Shown piece by piece: positions 8,586 to 16,997 of a stretch of 64,000 nucleotides of DNA. Location of the stretch: contig NZ_CP108383.1 of NCBI RefSeq assembly GCF_035958815.1, forward strand, positions 8,928,001 to 8,992,000, read 5' to 3'. The position numbers and the translations under genes were made by a program. Position 1 is the first letter of the stretch. Each line of letters starts with the position of its first letter. Origin of the DNA: Nocardia sp. NBC_01327. Its GTDB lineage: Bacteria; Actinomycetota; Actinomycetes; Mycobacteriales; Mycobacteriaceae. The notes under the pieces were generated by a model. It ran no database searches. It had not been told where the DNA came from and worked only from the letters and a program-made list of their open reading frames with translations.

Positions 8586-9233
8586 GGCACCCAGTGTCTC
8601 AGCCCGCGCAACCTCATCGACGACAGGGTGTAGTGGATGTGCGCCACCCCACCCCGAACCCGCAATCCTCGCACCCCGCCGCCTCTCCCGCATCCGCTGG
8701 CCGCTCCCCGCCGGAGACCAGGGAACATCCACCGAACCCTCCCCCACCCCAACTCCGGCCCGCAGTGCGACCTCACCTCCACTCCGGCTCCGGTTTCGAC
8801 CCTGCCTTCTCACTGGTCCGGCTCGCAGTGCGACCTCGCCCTCGCCCCCACTCCGGCTCCCGCCTCGACCCGGCCTTCTCACTGGTCCGGCTCGCACTGC
8901 GGCCCTGCCTTCGCCGCCGCGCCGGCTCACGCTGCTACTTCGCCCGCTTCACCTGCCCGGCTCGCGCTGCGACCCTGCCGTCACCGCCGGTTCGGATCTC
9001 ATTGCTACGCAGCCGTAGTCGTCGGTGCGGATCTCGGTGCGGTCCCGCATTCGTCGCTACTTGGCGCTCACCGCTAGTTGGCACTGGCCGCCGATCCGGC
9101 TCCCGGGAGGCGGGAGGGGGGCAACCGGGGGCGGCAACACGCAGGGTCGTTTTGAGTGCAACTTCGATTGCTAGATAGTTGCTGGTGCGTAATCTTTCGA
9201 GGTAGGGGCGTCGTCGAGAGAGAGCGGGACGGT
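8586..9233. other. 648-base intergenic gap with degenerate repeats
   Basis: No gene with a convincing start, composition or homology is seen between hemL and the small secreted protein at 9234. Several frames are open, but they encode low-complexity Pro/Arg/Ser-rich peptides that follow the DNA repeat at 8757-8985. The promoter of hemL should lie in the left part; I could not assign it. Confidence 0.6.
8757..8985. repeat. Degenerate 63-69 bp tandem repeat
   Basis: A unit with the core CGCAGTGCGACCTC recurs at 8761 and 8824, then as CGCACTGCGGCCCT at 8893 and CGCGCTGCGACCCT near 8964. A second shared block, GCCTTCTCACTGGTCCGGCT, occurs at 8804 and 8873, exactly 69 bases apart. Units are separated by CCACTCCGGCTCC-type stretches. 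Spacing is 63, 69 and about 71 bases, and copies decay to the right. Function is unknown. Confidence 0.7.
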
Positions 9234-9626
9234 ATGCGGATTGCGCGGTTCGGTGCGGGATTGGTTGCGGTTTCCGGAGTTGGGGTGGCGTTGGTCGCGG
9301 GGGCGGGGCAGGCGGCGGCGGGAGCGCCGTTCGCTCAGTTCGATCAGGGGCGGATCGGGGTGTCGCTGTCGCATGACGAGACGGCGGCGGTGGCGGACGG
9401 GCCGGTGCCCGCGGTCGTGAGCATGTTCGTGCCGCTGAGCCGCATGGGTGCGGGACTGCAGCCGGACACCTCCATCCGCAAGGACGAGAACGGCGGTGTG
9501 CACGCCTCACTGCGGCAGGTGGTGGCGGAGGCCGCCGACCATCCGGACGGCTCCGTCGTCATGTACTTCAATGCGCCCGGCACCCACGGCGGTCGCGTGA
9601 TGGACATCTACCAGAACTGGGGCTGA
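9234..9626 (+). CDS. Small secreted protein of unknown function
   Basis: A 130-residue protein with ATG at 9234 preceded by the purine-rich AGAGAGCGGGACGGT. Residues 1-32 are a signal peptide (MRIARFGAGLVAVSG, then an alanine/glycine core ending AAAGA). The mature domain has no cysteine and includes 'GRIGVSLSHDETAAVAD' and a C-terminal 'GGRVMDIYQNWG'. I do not recognise the family. It is a single plus-strand gene in an otherwise minus-strand stretch and is followed by its own hairpin terminator. Confidence 0.7.
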   Translation: MRIARFGAGLVAVSGVGVALVAGAGQAAAGAPFAQFDQGRIGVSLSHDETAAVADGPVPAVVSMFVPLSRMGAGLQPDTSIRKDENGGVHASLRQVVAEAADHPDGSVVMYFNAPGTHGGRVMDIYQNWG

Positions 9627-9631
9627 CCGGC

Positions 9632-9660
9632 GGGAGTGCCACTAGGACAGCGGCACTCCC
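9632..9660 (+). terminator. Hairpin terminator after the secreted protein
   Basis: Nine-base perfect arms GGGAGTGCC (9632-9640) and GGCACTCCC (9652-9660) with an 11-base loop, starting five bases after the stop codon at 9626. No T-run follows, as is common in actinobacteria. Confidence 0.65.
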
Positions 9661-9824
9661 AGGCAGAACGCCGCCCAGCCGGTGGAGACCAGGCAATTCA
9701 GGGGCGCCGGTAGCAGGTCCTGCCAGGATGTGAGCGTCATGGATTCGATTGTCCGCGTACCCACCAGCGCGAGCCACCGAATGCGGATCCTCGCGCACCC
9801 CCAACGGCGTGGCGCGATACAACC

Positions 9825-10061
9825 TCAGCGCGCGAGCCGGAAAACCCGCGCGACCAGATCGAGCAGTACCAGCCCGGCCGCCGTCATCACCACGGCCGCG
9901 CCGGCCAGCCACGGCCCCGAATACCGGGAGGCCGTGTATCCCGGCGCATCCCCCGAGGCCGCGAACCATCCGGTGTGAATTCCCTTGTGCCAGCACCACA
10001 CTGCCGCGATCACGAGCACCGGCGTGAGCACGAATTCGACGAGCACAGCGAGCCATCGCAT
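9825..10061 (-). CDS. Small two-helix membrane protein
   Basis: A 78-residue protein starting at 10061, where the ATG overlaps the upstream gene's stop (TAATG). Two hydrophobic segments, about residues 4-22 (LAVLVEFVLTPVLVIAAVW) and 52-72, are separated by a polar loop. The C-terminus ends in basic 'RVFRLAR'. No family is recognised. The overlap argues that it works with, or is dosed together with, the larger membrane protein before it. Confidence 0.65.
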   Translation of the reverse strand: MRWLAVLVEFVLTPVLVIAAVWCWHKGIHTGWFAASGDAPGYTASRYSGPWLAGAAVVMTAAGLVLLDLVARVFRLAR

Positions 10062-10591
10062 TATCGCGCCTCCTCCTCGTCGCTCTCGGCCTGGTCGGTC
10101 TTCTTTTCGGCGGTATCGCCGGACAGCCGTTCCACCGCCGCGGTCAGTTCGGCCCGCAGGGTGTAGTGATCGCGCGCCCACGCCTGCACCAGACCGCCGT
10201 CCCGCAATTTCAGCCCGATGCCCTTGCGCCGCCGCGGTACTCCGCTGAGCTCACCGAGCGCCCGCGCCGATTCCCAGTCCTCATAATCCCAGGACTCGTC
10301 ATCAGTTTCCGGCAACACCGCGGCAATGCTGCTCAGCGGCAGTGTTTCGGCGCCTTCGCGCAGCGTGTCGGGGGTGAGTTCGATGCTGATGTGCCGCTTT
10401 CCGGCAATGACCTGCAGCCAGACGAACCCGGCCAGCAGCAACCCGCAGAAGACGAGCCCGAACCAGTGCACCGCACCGCCGCGAACAACCTCCACCACCA
10501 GGATCAGCCCGCACAGCACCGGACCGTAGGCAATGGTGCGATAGCGCGCACCCGGCTCGGAGAAAAGAACGTTCGCAGCGGACTCACTCAT
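10061..10591 (-). CDS. Membrane protein with a C-terminal charged domain
   Basis: A 176-residue protein with two adjacent hydrophobic helices (about 20-38 and 42-62), then a soluble part from residue 66: 'KRHISIELTPDTLREGAETLPLSSIAAVLPE'. This strand-rich section resembles the PH-like bPH domain of small bacterial membrane proteins. It ends in an acidic tail (DTAEKKTDQAESDEEEAR). It is followed at once by a second membrane protein in a coupled pair. Conserved membrane proteins also lie beside hemB in mycobacteria. Function unknown. Confidence 0.75.
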   Translation of the reverse strand: MSESAANVLFSEPGARYRTIAYGPVLCGLILVVEVVRGGAVHWFGLVFCGLLLAGFVWLQVIAGKRHISIELTPDTLREGAETLPLSSIAAVLPETDDESWDYEDWESARALGELSGVPRRRKGIGLKLRDGGLVQAWARDHYTLRAELTAAVERLSGDTAEKKTDQAESDEEEAR

Positions 10592-10670
10592 AGTGAGAAT
10601 CTAGCGGGACCGCGATCGGGAGCAAGCGTGCAAGAGGTGCGCGAGGATCCGCGCGCGGGATGCACAGCGC

Positions 10671-10790
10671 TCAGCCGAAGAGACCCGGAATCAACAGCAC
10701 TGCGAGGGTGAGCAATCCGAACAGGAACAGCAGACTCAACCCCAGCACATCGCGCCGAAGGCTGTGCGGCTGCTGGATCACCACTCGCAT
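10671..10790 (-). CDS. 39-residue single-helix membrane microprotein
   Basis: A short reading frame, ATG at 10790, with GGAGG seven bases before the start on the minus strand. The product begins MRVVIQQPHSLRRDVLG and continues as one membrane helix (LSLLFLFGLLTLAVLLI) that ends PGLFG before a TGA at 10671. The basic N-terminal part predicts N-in topology. It lies 114 bases downstream of the membrane protein ending at 10905 and could share its transcript. No known family is recognised. Confidence 0.6.
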   Translation of the reverse strand: MRVVIQQPHSLRRDVLGLSLLFLFGLLTLAVLLIPGLFG

Positions 10791-10904
10791 CGTTGCCTCC
10801 GATTCTCCGGAGCTGAACGCATAACGAGCGGCTTCCGGTTCCCGAACTCTCTGTGACTGCCCTCACCCTACCCGTTAGTACGCTCGTAACAAACTTCACG
10901 GTCC

Positions 10905-11414
10905 TCACCGTGGCCCCGGCCGGAAGAAGAGCTCGGATTCCTTTCGGTAACACAGGAATACGGCCCCGCCCGCCAGCACCGCCTGCACGATTCCGGCACA
11001 TCCGGCGACCACCGCCGCGGCACCGGGTTTCGCACCCGATCCGATGAGCGTGCCGGCCGCGCCGAGCAGCAGGAATACCGCGAATCCGGTGAGTATGCTG
11101 CGCGCCCAGCTCTTTCCGCGCGCCAGCTGATAGACGAATGCGACCGCGATCCCGCTGAGCACCAGCCAGAACACCGCGACGAGCACGAGCAGCACCATGA
11201 CCCACACCTGCACCTGGGCCAGGGTGACCGGCTGCTGCCCCTGCACCTGGTCGAACATCTGCTGCGCCAGATCCCGCCGCTGCCCGATCGAGGCGATCAG
11301 CGAGGCGACCGCCTGCACCACACCGACGGCCAGGGCGAGGTACCAGAGCAGGCCGGCGGTGCGCACATCTTCGGGAACCGGGCGTGGAATCACCGGGGGC
11401 TGCATCGGATTCAC
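10905..11414 (-). CDS. Four-helix membrane protein next to hemB
   Basis: About 169 residues with four hydrophobic segments. The start is uncertain: I use the GTG at 11414, 13 bases after the hemB stop; a TTG at 11435 would overlap hemB and an ATG at 11405 is also possible; none has a clear ribosome-binding site. The polar stretch 'FDQVQGQQPVTLAQVQ' lies between helices 1 and 2, and the protein ends 'CYRKESELFFRPGPR'. It corresponds in position to Rv0513, a conserved membrane protein of unknown function, and is probably co-transcribed with hemB. Confidence 0.75.
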   Translation of the reverse strand: MNPMQPPVIPRPVPEDVRTAGLLWYLALAVGVVQAVASLIASIGQRRDLAQQMFDQVQGQQPVTLAQVQVWVMVLLVLVAVFWLVLSGIAVAFVYQLARGKSWARSILTGFAVFLLLGAAGTLIGSGAKPGAAAVVAGCAGIVQAVLAGGAVFLCYRKESELFFRPGPR

Positions 11415-11427
11415 GGCGAGCAGTTGG

Positions 11428-12405
11428 TCACGCAAGCCAGTGCGACGCTTCGGTAGCCCAGTAGGTGAGCACCATATCGGCGCCCGCCCGCCGGATGCCC
11501 AGCAGGGATTCCAGAATGGCGCCCCGGCGATCGATCCAGCCGTTCTGCGCGGCGGCGGTGATCATCGCGTACTCGCCGGAGATCTGATAGGCCGCGACCG
11601 GAACGGTCGAACGGTCCGCCACATCGCGCAGGATATCGAGATAGGACATGGCGGGTTTCACCATGACGATGTCCGCGCCCTCGGTCAGATCCAGTTCCAG
11701 TTCGCGGATGGCCTCGCGGCGATTGGCCGGATCCTGCTGGTAGGTACGGCGATCGCCCTCGAGCGAGGAACCCACCGCCTCCCGGAACGGGCCGTAGAAG
11801 GCGGAGGCGTACTTGGCGGCGTAGGCGAGGATGCCGGTGTCGGTCTGCCCGGCCGCGTCCAGTCCGGCCCGGATCGCGCCGACCTGGCCGTCCATCATGC
11901 CGCTGGTGCCCAGCAGGTCGGCGCCGGTGTCGGCCTGTGCGAGCGCCATTTCGACATAGCGGCGCAGCGTGGCGTCATTGTCGACGGCGCCGTGCTCGTC
12001 CAGGACGCCGCAGTGCCCGTGATCGGTGAATTCGTCGAGGCAGGTGTCGGCCATGACCACCGTGGAGCCGCCGACCTCGTGCACGAGCGCCCGCAGCCCG
12101 CGATTGAGAATGCCGTCCGGATCGCTGGCCTGACTGCCGGTCGCGTCCTTGTCCTCACTGCGCGGCACGCCGAACAGCATGAGCCCGCCGACGCCGGCGG
12201 TGACGGCTTCGACGGCCGCCTTGCGCAGCGAATCCATCGAATGCTGGAAAACGCCTGGCATGGAAGAGATTTCGCGTGGTTCGTCGAGCCCGTCGGCGAC
12301 GAACATGGGGAGGATCAATTGCCGTGGCTGCAGGGTGGTTTCGGCCACCAGACGGCGTAGCGCAGGGGTACGGCGCAACCGCCGTGGGCGGTCCATTCCG
12401 GTCAT
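11428..12405 (-). CDS. hemB: Delta-aminolevulinic acid dehydratase (porphobilinogen synthase)
   Basis: A 325-residue TIM-barrel enzyme that condenses two 5-aminolevulinates to porphobilinogen. The ATG at 12405 gives the usual start (MTGMDRPRRLRRTPALRRLV). The two active-site lysines are in 'AYAAKYASAFYGPFREA' and 'DIVMVKPAMSYLDILRD'. The metal loop reads CLDEFTDHGHCG: the first and third positions of the zinc triad are Cys but the middle one is Asp, a mixed site. Unlike in M. tuberculosis, hemB is separated from hemD by an opposing gene and must have its own promoter in 12406-12547. Confidence 0.95.
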   Translation of the reverse strand: MTGMDRPRRLRRTPALRRLVAETTLQPRQLILPMFVADGLDEPREISSMPGVFQHSMDSLRKAAVEAVTAGVGGLMLFGVPRSEDKDATGSQASDPDGILNRGLRALVHEVGGSTVVMADTCLDEFTDHGHCGVLDEHGAVDNDATLRRYVEMALAQADTGADLLGTSGMMDGQVGAIRAGLDAAGQTDTGILAYAAKYASAFYGPFREAVGSSLEGDRRTYQQDPANRREAIRELELDLTEGADIVMVKPAMSYLDILRDVADRSTVPVAAYQISGEYAMITAAAQNGWIDRRGAILESLLGIRRAGADMVLTYWATEASHWLA

Positions 12406-12547
12406 AGTCGCATGATATGCCCGCGTCGCGGAGGCCTCGCGGGGGCCTGGATATGTCGGTGTCCCCGAGTAGAATCGAAGATGTGTTCGAAGAGTTCGCG
12501 GCGAGATTCGTTCGCCGGGAACCTTGATCGCAACGGGAGGATGGGCC

Positions 12548-12874
12548 GTGCTCGCAGCCGTATCAAATATGTCAAGCAAGAAAACCATGTCCGATCAGGC
12601 GGGAGTGCCGAGGCGGGGGGACGTCATCGATCACGCTTGGGCGCCGCTGGCCAAGCAGCCGCTGCCCGCGGGCCGGCCGCGCTCGTGGTACATCTCGCAC
12701 AATCGGCGACTCAAGGCCATGCGCCTGGCCATCGCACTGCTGGACTCCGGCTCGTTCAGCCCCGACGAGGCCACGAACGAAAGAATCAGGGACACAGCCG
12801 AAACCGTCGGCCTGCACTGGCCCTCGGATGCGACGTGCCGCATGGTCCGCCGCATGATGCAGGCCCAGCGCTGA
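12548..12874 (+). CDS. Conserved hypothetical protein between hemD and hemB
   Basis: A 108-residue protein. The GTG at 12548 is chosen because GGGAGG lies seven bases upstream; a TTG at 12524 lacks a site. The N-terminus is polar. From residue 40 it has 'RPRSWYISHNRRLKAMRLAIALLDSG' and ends with a helical 'DATCRMVRRMMQAQR'. No family is recognised. Its plus orientation breaks the hem gene series in two and it ends at a strong hairpin shared with hemD. Confidence 0.65.
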   Translation: MLAAVSNMSSKKTMSDQAGVPRRGDVIDHAWAPLAKQPLPAGRPRSWYISHNRRLKAMRLAIALLDSGSFSPDEATNERIRDTAETVGLHWPSDATCRMVRRMMQAQR

Positions 12875-12899
12875 GGTATCCCCCGCACCGATGACGAAG

Positions 12900-12927
12900 G
12901 GGCCCCGCATCGTGGGATGCGGGGCCC
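12900..12927. terminator. Bidirectional hairpin between convergent genes
   Basis: Perfect 12-base arms GGGCCCCGCATC (12900-12911) and GATGCGGGGCCC (12916-12927) with a four-base loop, lying between the plus gene ending at 12874 and hemD ending at 12950. It can stop transcription from both sides. Confidence 0.85.
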
Positions 12928-12949
12928 GTTCAGGTCGAGGGCGACAGCC

Positions 12950-14512
12950 TCAGCGGCTGCGGCGGCTCTTCTTGCGGGGCGGGGGCAGCAGGCCCTCGGC
13001 GCGCAGGTGGGCGGCATGCTCGGCGAGGGATTCGACGAGGGGGCCGACCTGGGCGATTTCGGGCTGCACGTCTACGCGCAGGCCGAATTCGATGGCTGTT
13101 TCGGCGGTTTTCGGGCCGATGCAGGCAACGATGGTGCGGGCGTGCGGTTTACCGGCGATGCCGACCAGATTCCGGACGGTGGAGGACGAGGTGAACAGCA
13201 CCGCGTCGAAACCGCCGGTCTTGATCATTTCGCGGGTCTCCGCCGGGGGCGGGGACGCACGCACGGTGCGGTACGCGGTGACATCGTCGATCTCCCAGCC
13301 GCGGTCGCGCAGACCCTCGGCCAGCGTTTCGGTGGCGATATCGGCGCGCGGCAGCAGCACCCGGTTCACCGGGTCGAAAACGTCGTCGTAGGGCGGGAAG
13401 TCGGCCAGCAGGCCCTCGGAGGACTGCTCACCGCTGGGGATCAGCTCCGGATTGATGCCGAACGAGCGCACCTTCTCCGCGGTGGCCTCGCCCACGCAGG
13501 CGATCTTCACACCGGAGAAAGCCCGTGCGTCCAAACCGAATTCGCCGAACTTCTCCCACACCGCGCGCACCGCGTTGGTGGAGGTGAACACCACCCACTG
13601 GTAGCGGCCGTCGACCAGACCCTTGACCGCACGCTCCATCTGCGCGGGGCTGCGCGGCGGCTCGACGGCGATGGTCGGGACCTCCATGGGGATGGCGCCG
13701 TGCATGACGAGCTTCTCGCTCATCTCGCCGGCCTGCTCCTTGGTCCGCGGCACCAGTACGGTCCAGCCGTACAGGGCACGCGACTCCCACCACGAGGTCT
13801 TGGCGCGCTTCTCGACCTCTTTACCGACGGTGACCACGAGCGGGCCGACCATCTCCGAGGCCGCGTTGTTCAAGGTCGCCAGCGTGGCATCGATCGTGCG
13901 CTGCTGACGCGTGGTGCCGCGCACCGTCACCGCGACCGGAGTCTGCGGCGCCATACCGTGTTCCACCAGCGCACTGGCGGTCTCGGCCAGGTGACCCGAG
14001 GTGGCGTGCAGCACCAGCGGGCCGGGTGCGGCCGCGACGGCCGCCCAGTCCACCTCACCGCGCACATCGACCTCGGTGTGGCTCGAGCCCAGCTCGATAC
14101 CGGCGTAGGCGGGCACCGTGGTCCCGGCCGACAGCCCCGGTAGCACCTCGAACATCAGGTGCGAGCGGGTCACCGCATTGACCTCCTGGATCACCGAATC
14201 GGTGGTCAGCGGGTCACCGGAGACCAGGCGCACCACGTCGAAGCCGTTGCGGGCCTCCGCGATCAGCGTCTTGGCCACCTCGGCCGGGTCGCCCAGCGCG
14301 GGGCGCACATCGACGGGAAGCTCCCCGTCGGGGCCCGGCTCGGCGGCGCTGCCGATCAAGGCGAGCACACCCTTGTCGACATCGGGATCTGTGAACGCCA
14401 GCTCGGCGCGCGCGATTACCTCGCGTGCACGCACAGTCAACAGCGCCGGATCGCCCGGTCCTGACCCAACGAAAAGGATCCGGCCGGGGTGCTTCTTCGT
14501 CGCTCGGCTCAT
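12950..14512 (-). CDS. hemD: Uroporphyrinogen-III C-methyltransferase / uroporphyrinogen-III synthase fusion
   Basis: A 520-residue bifunctional protein. Residues about 10-240 are a tetrapyrrole methylase (FVGSGPGDPALLTVRA at the N-terminus, 'VVRLVSGDPLTTD', 'VEVLPG'-like 'FEVLPGLSAGTTVPAYAGI'), giving precorrin-2 type products. Residues about 255-505 are HEM4 uroporphyrinogen-III synthase, including 'WVVFTSTNAVRAVWEKF' and 'AVLFTSSSTVRNL'. The C-terminus is basic (PPPRKKSRRSR). Its start overlaps the hemC stop (ATGA). The same fusion is known at this place in mycobacteria (Rv0511). It supplies both haem and, through the methylase half, sirohaem or cobalamin precursors. Confidence 0.93.
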   Translation of the reverse strand: MSRATKKHPGRILFVGSGPGDPALLTVRAREVIARAELAFTDPDVDKGVLALIGSAAEPGPDGELPVDVRPALGDPAEVAKTLIAEARNGFDVVRLVSGDPLTTDSVIQEVNAVTRSHLMFEVLPGLSAGTTVPAYAGIELGSSHTEVDVRGEVDWAAVAAAPGPLVLHATSGHLAETASALVEHGMAPQTPVAVTVRGTTRQQRTIDATLATLNNAASEMVGPLVVTVGKEVEKRAKTSWWESRALYGWTVLVPRTKEQAGEMSEKLVMHGAIPMEVPTIAVEPPRSPAQMERAVKGLVDGRYQWVVFTSTNAVRAVWEKFGEFGLDARAFSGVKIACVGEATAEKVRSFGINPELIPSGEQSSEGLLADFPPYDDVFDPVNRVLLPRADIATETLAEGLRDRGWEIDDVTAYRTVRASPPPAETREMIKTGGFDAVLFTSSSTVRNLVGIAGKPHARTIVACIGPKTAETAIEFGLRVDVQPEIAQVGPLVESLAEHAAHLRAEGLLPPPRKKSRRSR

Positions 14513-15612
14513 CGAATATTCTCCATTGGGCTGGGATTGCTGTTGTCGGATGGCTCGGCCCCCGGGTTCGCATCTCCGGGGTCACTGAGCAGGTCGCGCG
14601 CCCCCAGCTCCAAGAGCTCACGCGCCAGTGCCCGGCCCAGCTCCGCGGCATCCGCGAGCGAGCCGACCACAGAGGCCCGGATGGTGTCCGAGCCGTCGAT
14701 CGCCGCCACGCACCCGCGCAGCGACAGTTCGTCTATCACTCTGCCGTCGTCGTCGAGAGATTCGACGACCTCGGCCAGCGCACCGATCGGGGCGGTGCAA
14801 CCCGCCTCCAGTTCGGCCAGCAGCGCCCGCTCGGCGGTGATCGCGGCACGGGTGCCGGCATCGTCGAGAGCGGACAGAATGGTCACGAGTTCGGTGTCCT
14901 CGCTGCGGCATTCGACCGCAAGCGCACCCTGCGCCGGAGCGGGCAGCATCTGCACCGGCTCCAGCGATTCGGTGATGGCGTCCAGGCGGCCGATGCGGGC
15001 CAGCCCGGCCCGGGCCACCACGACGGCATCGAGTTCACCATTGGCGACTTTGCCGATGCGGGTGTCGAGATTGCCGCGCAGCGGCACGATTTCGACACCG
15101 AGGCCCAGGGCCAGCAGCTGCGAGGCACGACGCGGCGCGGAGGTTCCGATGCGGGAGCCGGCGGGCAGCTCGCCCAGCACCAGACCGTCACGAGCCACCA
15201 GCGCATCGCGCGGATCCTCACGCGGCGGAATGGCCGCGATATCGAAGCGCGGATCCTGCGCGGTCGGCAGATCCTTGTACGAGTGCACCGCGATATCGAC
15301 TGTGCCCGCGGCCAATTCGTCGCGCAGGGCGGCGGTGAAGACACCGACGCCGATGGTCTGCACCGGCGCGGAGGACTTGTCACCGGCGGTCTTCACGATC
15401 ACCAGTTCGGCCTGCTGCCCGGCGCCGATCAGCGCGTCGCGCACATGCCCGGCCTGGGTCAGGGCCAGCAGACTGCCGCGGGTACCGATCCGCCACGGGG
15501 CGTCGACTGTTCCACGTGCTGTGCTGCGCACTGTTTCGTGCACCGCATCGGTACCTGTCTCGGGCACGGCTTCCCGCCCTGTCTGTGTGTCCTGCACCAT
15601 CGCTCCGGTCAT
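14509..15612 (-). CDS. hemC: Porphobilinogen deaminase (hydroxymethylbilane synthase)
   Basis: A 367-residue enzyme joining four porphobilinogens into hydroxymethylbilane. Typical signatures are 'IGTRGSLLALTQAGHV', 'VDIAVHSYKDLPTAQDPR', 'RIGTSAPRRASQLL', 'PLRGNLDTRIGKV' and 'LAELEAGCTAPIGALAEV', whose cysteine carries the dipyrromethane cofactor. The first 38 residues (MTGAMVQDTQTGREAVPE...) and a C-terminal tail extend beyond the usual core of about 310. Four-base overlaps with hemA before it and hemD after it indicate a single coupled transcript. Confidence 0.95.
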   Translation of the reverse strand: MTGAMVQDTQTGREAVPETGTDAVHETVRSTARGTVDAPWRIGTRGSLLALTQAGHVRDALIGAGQQAELVIVKTAGDKSSAPVQTIGVGVFTAALRDELAAGTVDIAVHSYKDLPTAQDPRFDIAAIPPREDPRDALVARDGLVLGELPAGSRIGTSAPRRASQLLALGLGVEIVPLRGNLDTRIGKVANGELDAVVVARAGLARIGRLDAITESLEPVQMLPAPAQGALAVECRSEDTELVTILSALDDAGTRAAITAERALLAELEAGCTAPIGALAEVVESLDDDGRVIDELSLRGCVAAIDGSDTIRASVVGSLADAAELGRALARELLELGARDLLSDPGDANPGAEPSDNSNPSPMENIR

Positions 15613-16997
15613 GCGGTCAGCCCCTGTTCGTCCCCCGAATGGGCGGCGGTGAAATCGTCGGCCAGCTGACCGGCCGGCGCGGAGATCTCCATCGGCGCCG
15701 CAACCGCCTGCGCCGCACCGGGTTTCAGTTCGAACAACTCCCGGAGCGCCTCGGCGTAACTGTCACCGCCGGGTGTGGACGCCAACTGCTTGACCCGCAC
15801 CGTCGGCGCGTGCAGCAGCTTGTCCACCACGCGGCGCACGGTGCGAGCGACCTCTTCGCGGTGCGCGGCGTCCAGCTCGGGTAGTCGCGAGTCCAAGCGC
15901 AGCAGCTCGCCCTCGACCACATCGGCGGCCATCTGCCGCAGCGCGGCGACGGTCGGGGTGACCTCGGCCATGCGCTGTCCGGCAAGGTATTTGGTGAGTT
16001 CCTCGGCGACGATGGTGCGCGCCGCGGCGGTATCGTCGGCGGCCGCGCCTGCCGACGGATCCCGCTGCAGGGTCTCCATATCGATGACCGTCACACCGGG
16101 CAGTCCGGCCACCGCGTGATCCACATCGCGCGGCAGGCCCAGATCGCAGATGACCAGCTGCGCGGTCGAATCGGCGGCGGACAGCGCATTGTGCACATCG
16201 GCGATGCTCACCACCGTGCCCACCGCGCCGGTGCAGGTGACCACCACTTCGGCCACGGCCATGGCCTCGACCAGCTGCTCGATATCCATCGCCGTGGCGG
16301 CGACGCCGTGCATGGTGGTGGCCGTATTGGCAAGCCGCTGTGCACGTTCCAGCGTCCGGTTCACCACGATGATGCGCGCGACCCCGGCCCGCGCCAGCTG
16401 TGCCACCGCGAGCCCGCCCATGGCGCCCGCGCCCAGCACCAGCGCGGTGCGCCCGGTCAGCGGACCCAGCACCAGCCGGGCCCGATCCAGCGCCACCGAC
16501 ACCACGGAGGCGCCCGCCCGGTCGATCCCGGTCTCGGAGTGCACCCGCTTGCCGACGCGCAGCGAATGCTGCGCCAGCTCGTGCAGCGTGCGCCCGGAGG
16601 CCTGCTGCGAATCGGAGGCCGCGTAGGCGGCGCGGATCTGGCTGAGCACCTGCTGCTCACCGATCACCATCGAATCCAGGCCGGACGCCACCGCGAACAG
16701 ATGCTCGGCGGCGGCCTCGGCGTAGCGCACGTAGGCGTACTTGGTGAGCTCCGGCAGCGGCAGCCCGGAGTGCTTGGTCAGCAGTTCGCTGATCTCGCCC
16801 AGCGCGGGGTGGAAGGCGTCGACCACGGCGTAGATCTCGACGCGATTGCAGGTGGAGACGATCATCGCTTCGGAGACATGGCTGGAGGCCAGCATCTTCT
16901 CGGTCAGCTTGGGCCGATCGTGCTCGGTGATCGCGATCTTCTCCAGCACCGCAACTGGAGCGCTGCGATGCGAGATCCCGACGAGAAGCACACTCAT
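15609..16997 (-). CDS. hemA: Glutamyl-tRNA reductase
   Basis: A 462-residue NADPH enzyme that reduces glutamyl-tRNA to glutamate-1-semialdehyde, the committed step of tetrapyrrole synthesis. The catalytic cysteine is in 'MIVSTCNRVEIYAVV' near residue 50. The NADPH-binding segment is 'TALVLGAGAMGGLAVAQLARAG' and the C-terminal dimerisation helix ends about residue 415. The last 45 residues are an Ala/Pro-rich tail. The ATG at 16997 overlaps the rex stop, so redox control by Rex acts on the pathway's rate-limiting enzyme. Confidence 0.95.
   Translation of the reverse strand: MSVLLVGISHRSAPVAVLEKIAITEHDRPKLTEKMLASSHVSEAMIVSTCNRVEIYAVVDAFHPALGEISELLTKHSGLPLPELTKYAYVRYAEAAAEHLFAVASGLDSMVIGEQQVLSQIRAAYAASDSQQASGRTLHELAQHSLRVGKRVHSETGIDRAGASVVSVALDRARLVLGPLTGRTALVLGAGAMGGLAVAQLARAGVARIIVVNRTLERAQRLANTATTMHGVAATAMDIEQLVEAMAVAEVVVTCTGAVGTVVSIADVHNALSAADSTAQLVICDLGLPRDVDHAVAGLPGVTVIDMETLQRDPSAGAAADDTAAARTIVAEELTKYLAGQRMAEVTPTVAALRQMAADVVEGELLRLDSRLPELDAAHREEVARTVRRVVDKLLHAPTVRVKQLASTPGGDSYAEALRELFELKPGAAQAVAAPMEISAPAGQLADDFTAAHSGDEQGLTA

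Noticed and set aside
8586..8930. Upstream extension of hemL to a 560-residue protein
   Set aside because: The added 115 residues are Arg/Gly-rich translation of the DNA repeat; HemL homology starts just after the GTG at 8585.
8637..9077. Plus-strand frame across the repeat region
   Set aside because: Low-complexity Pro/Ala/Ser peptide that only mirrors the tandem repeat; no ribosome-binding site.
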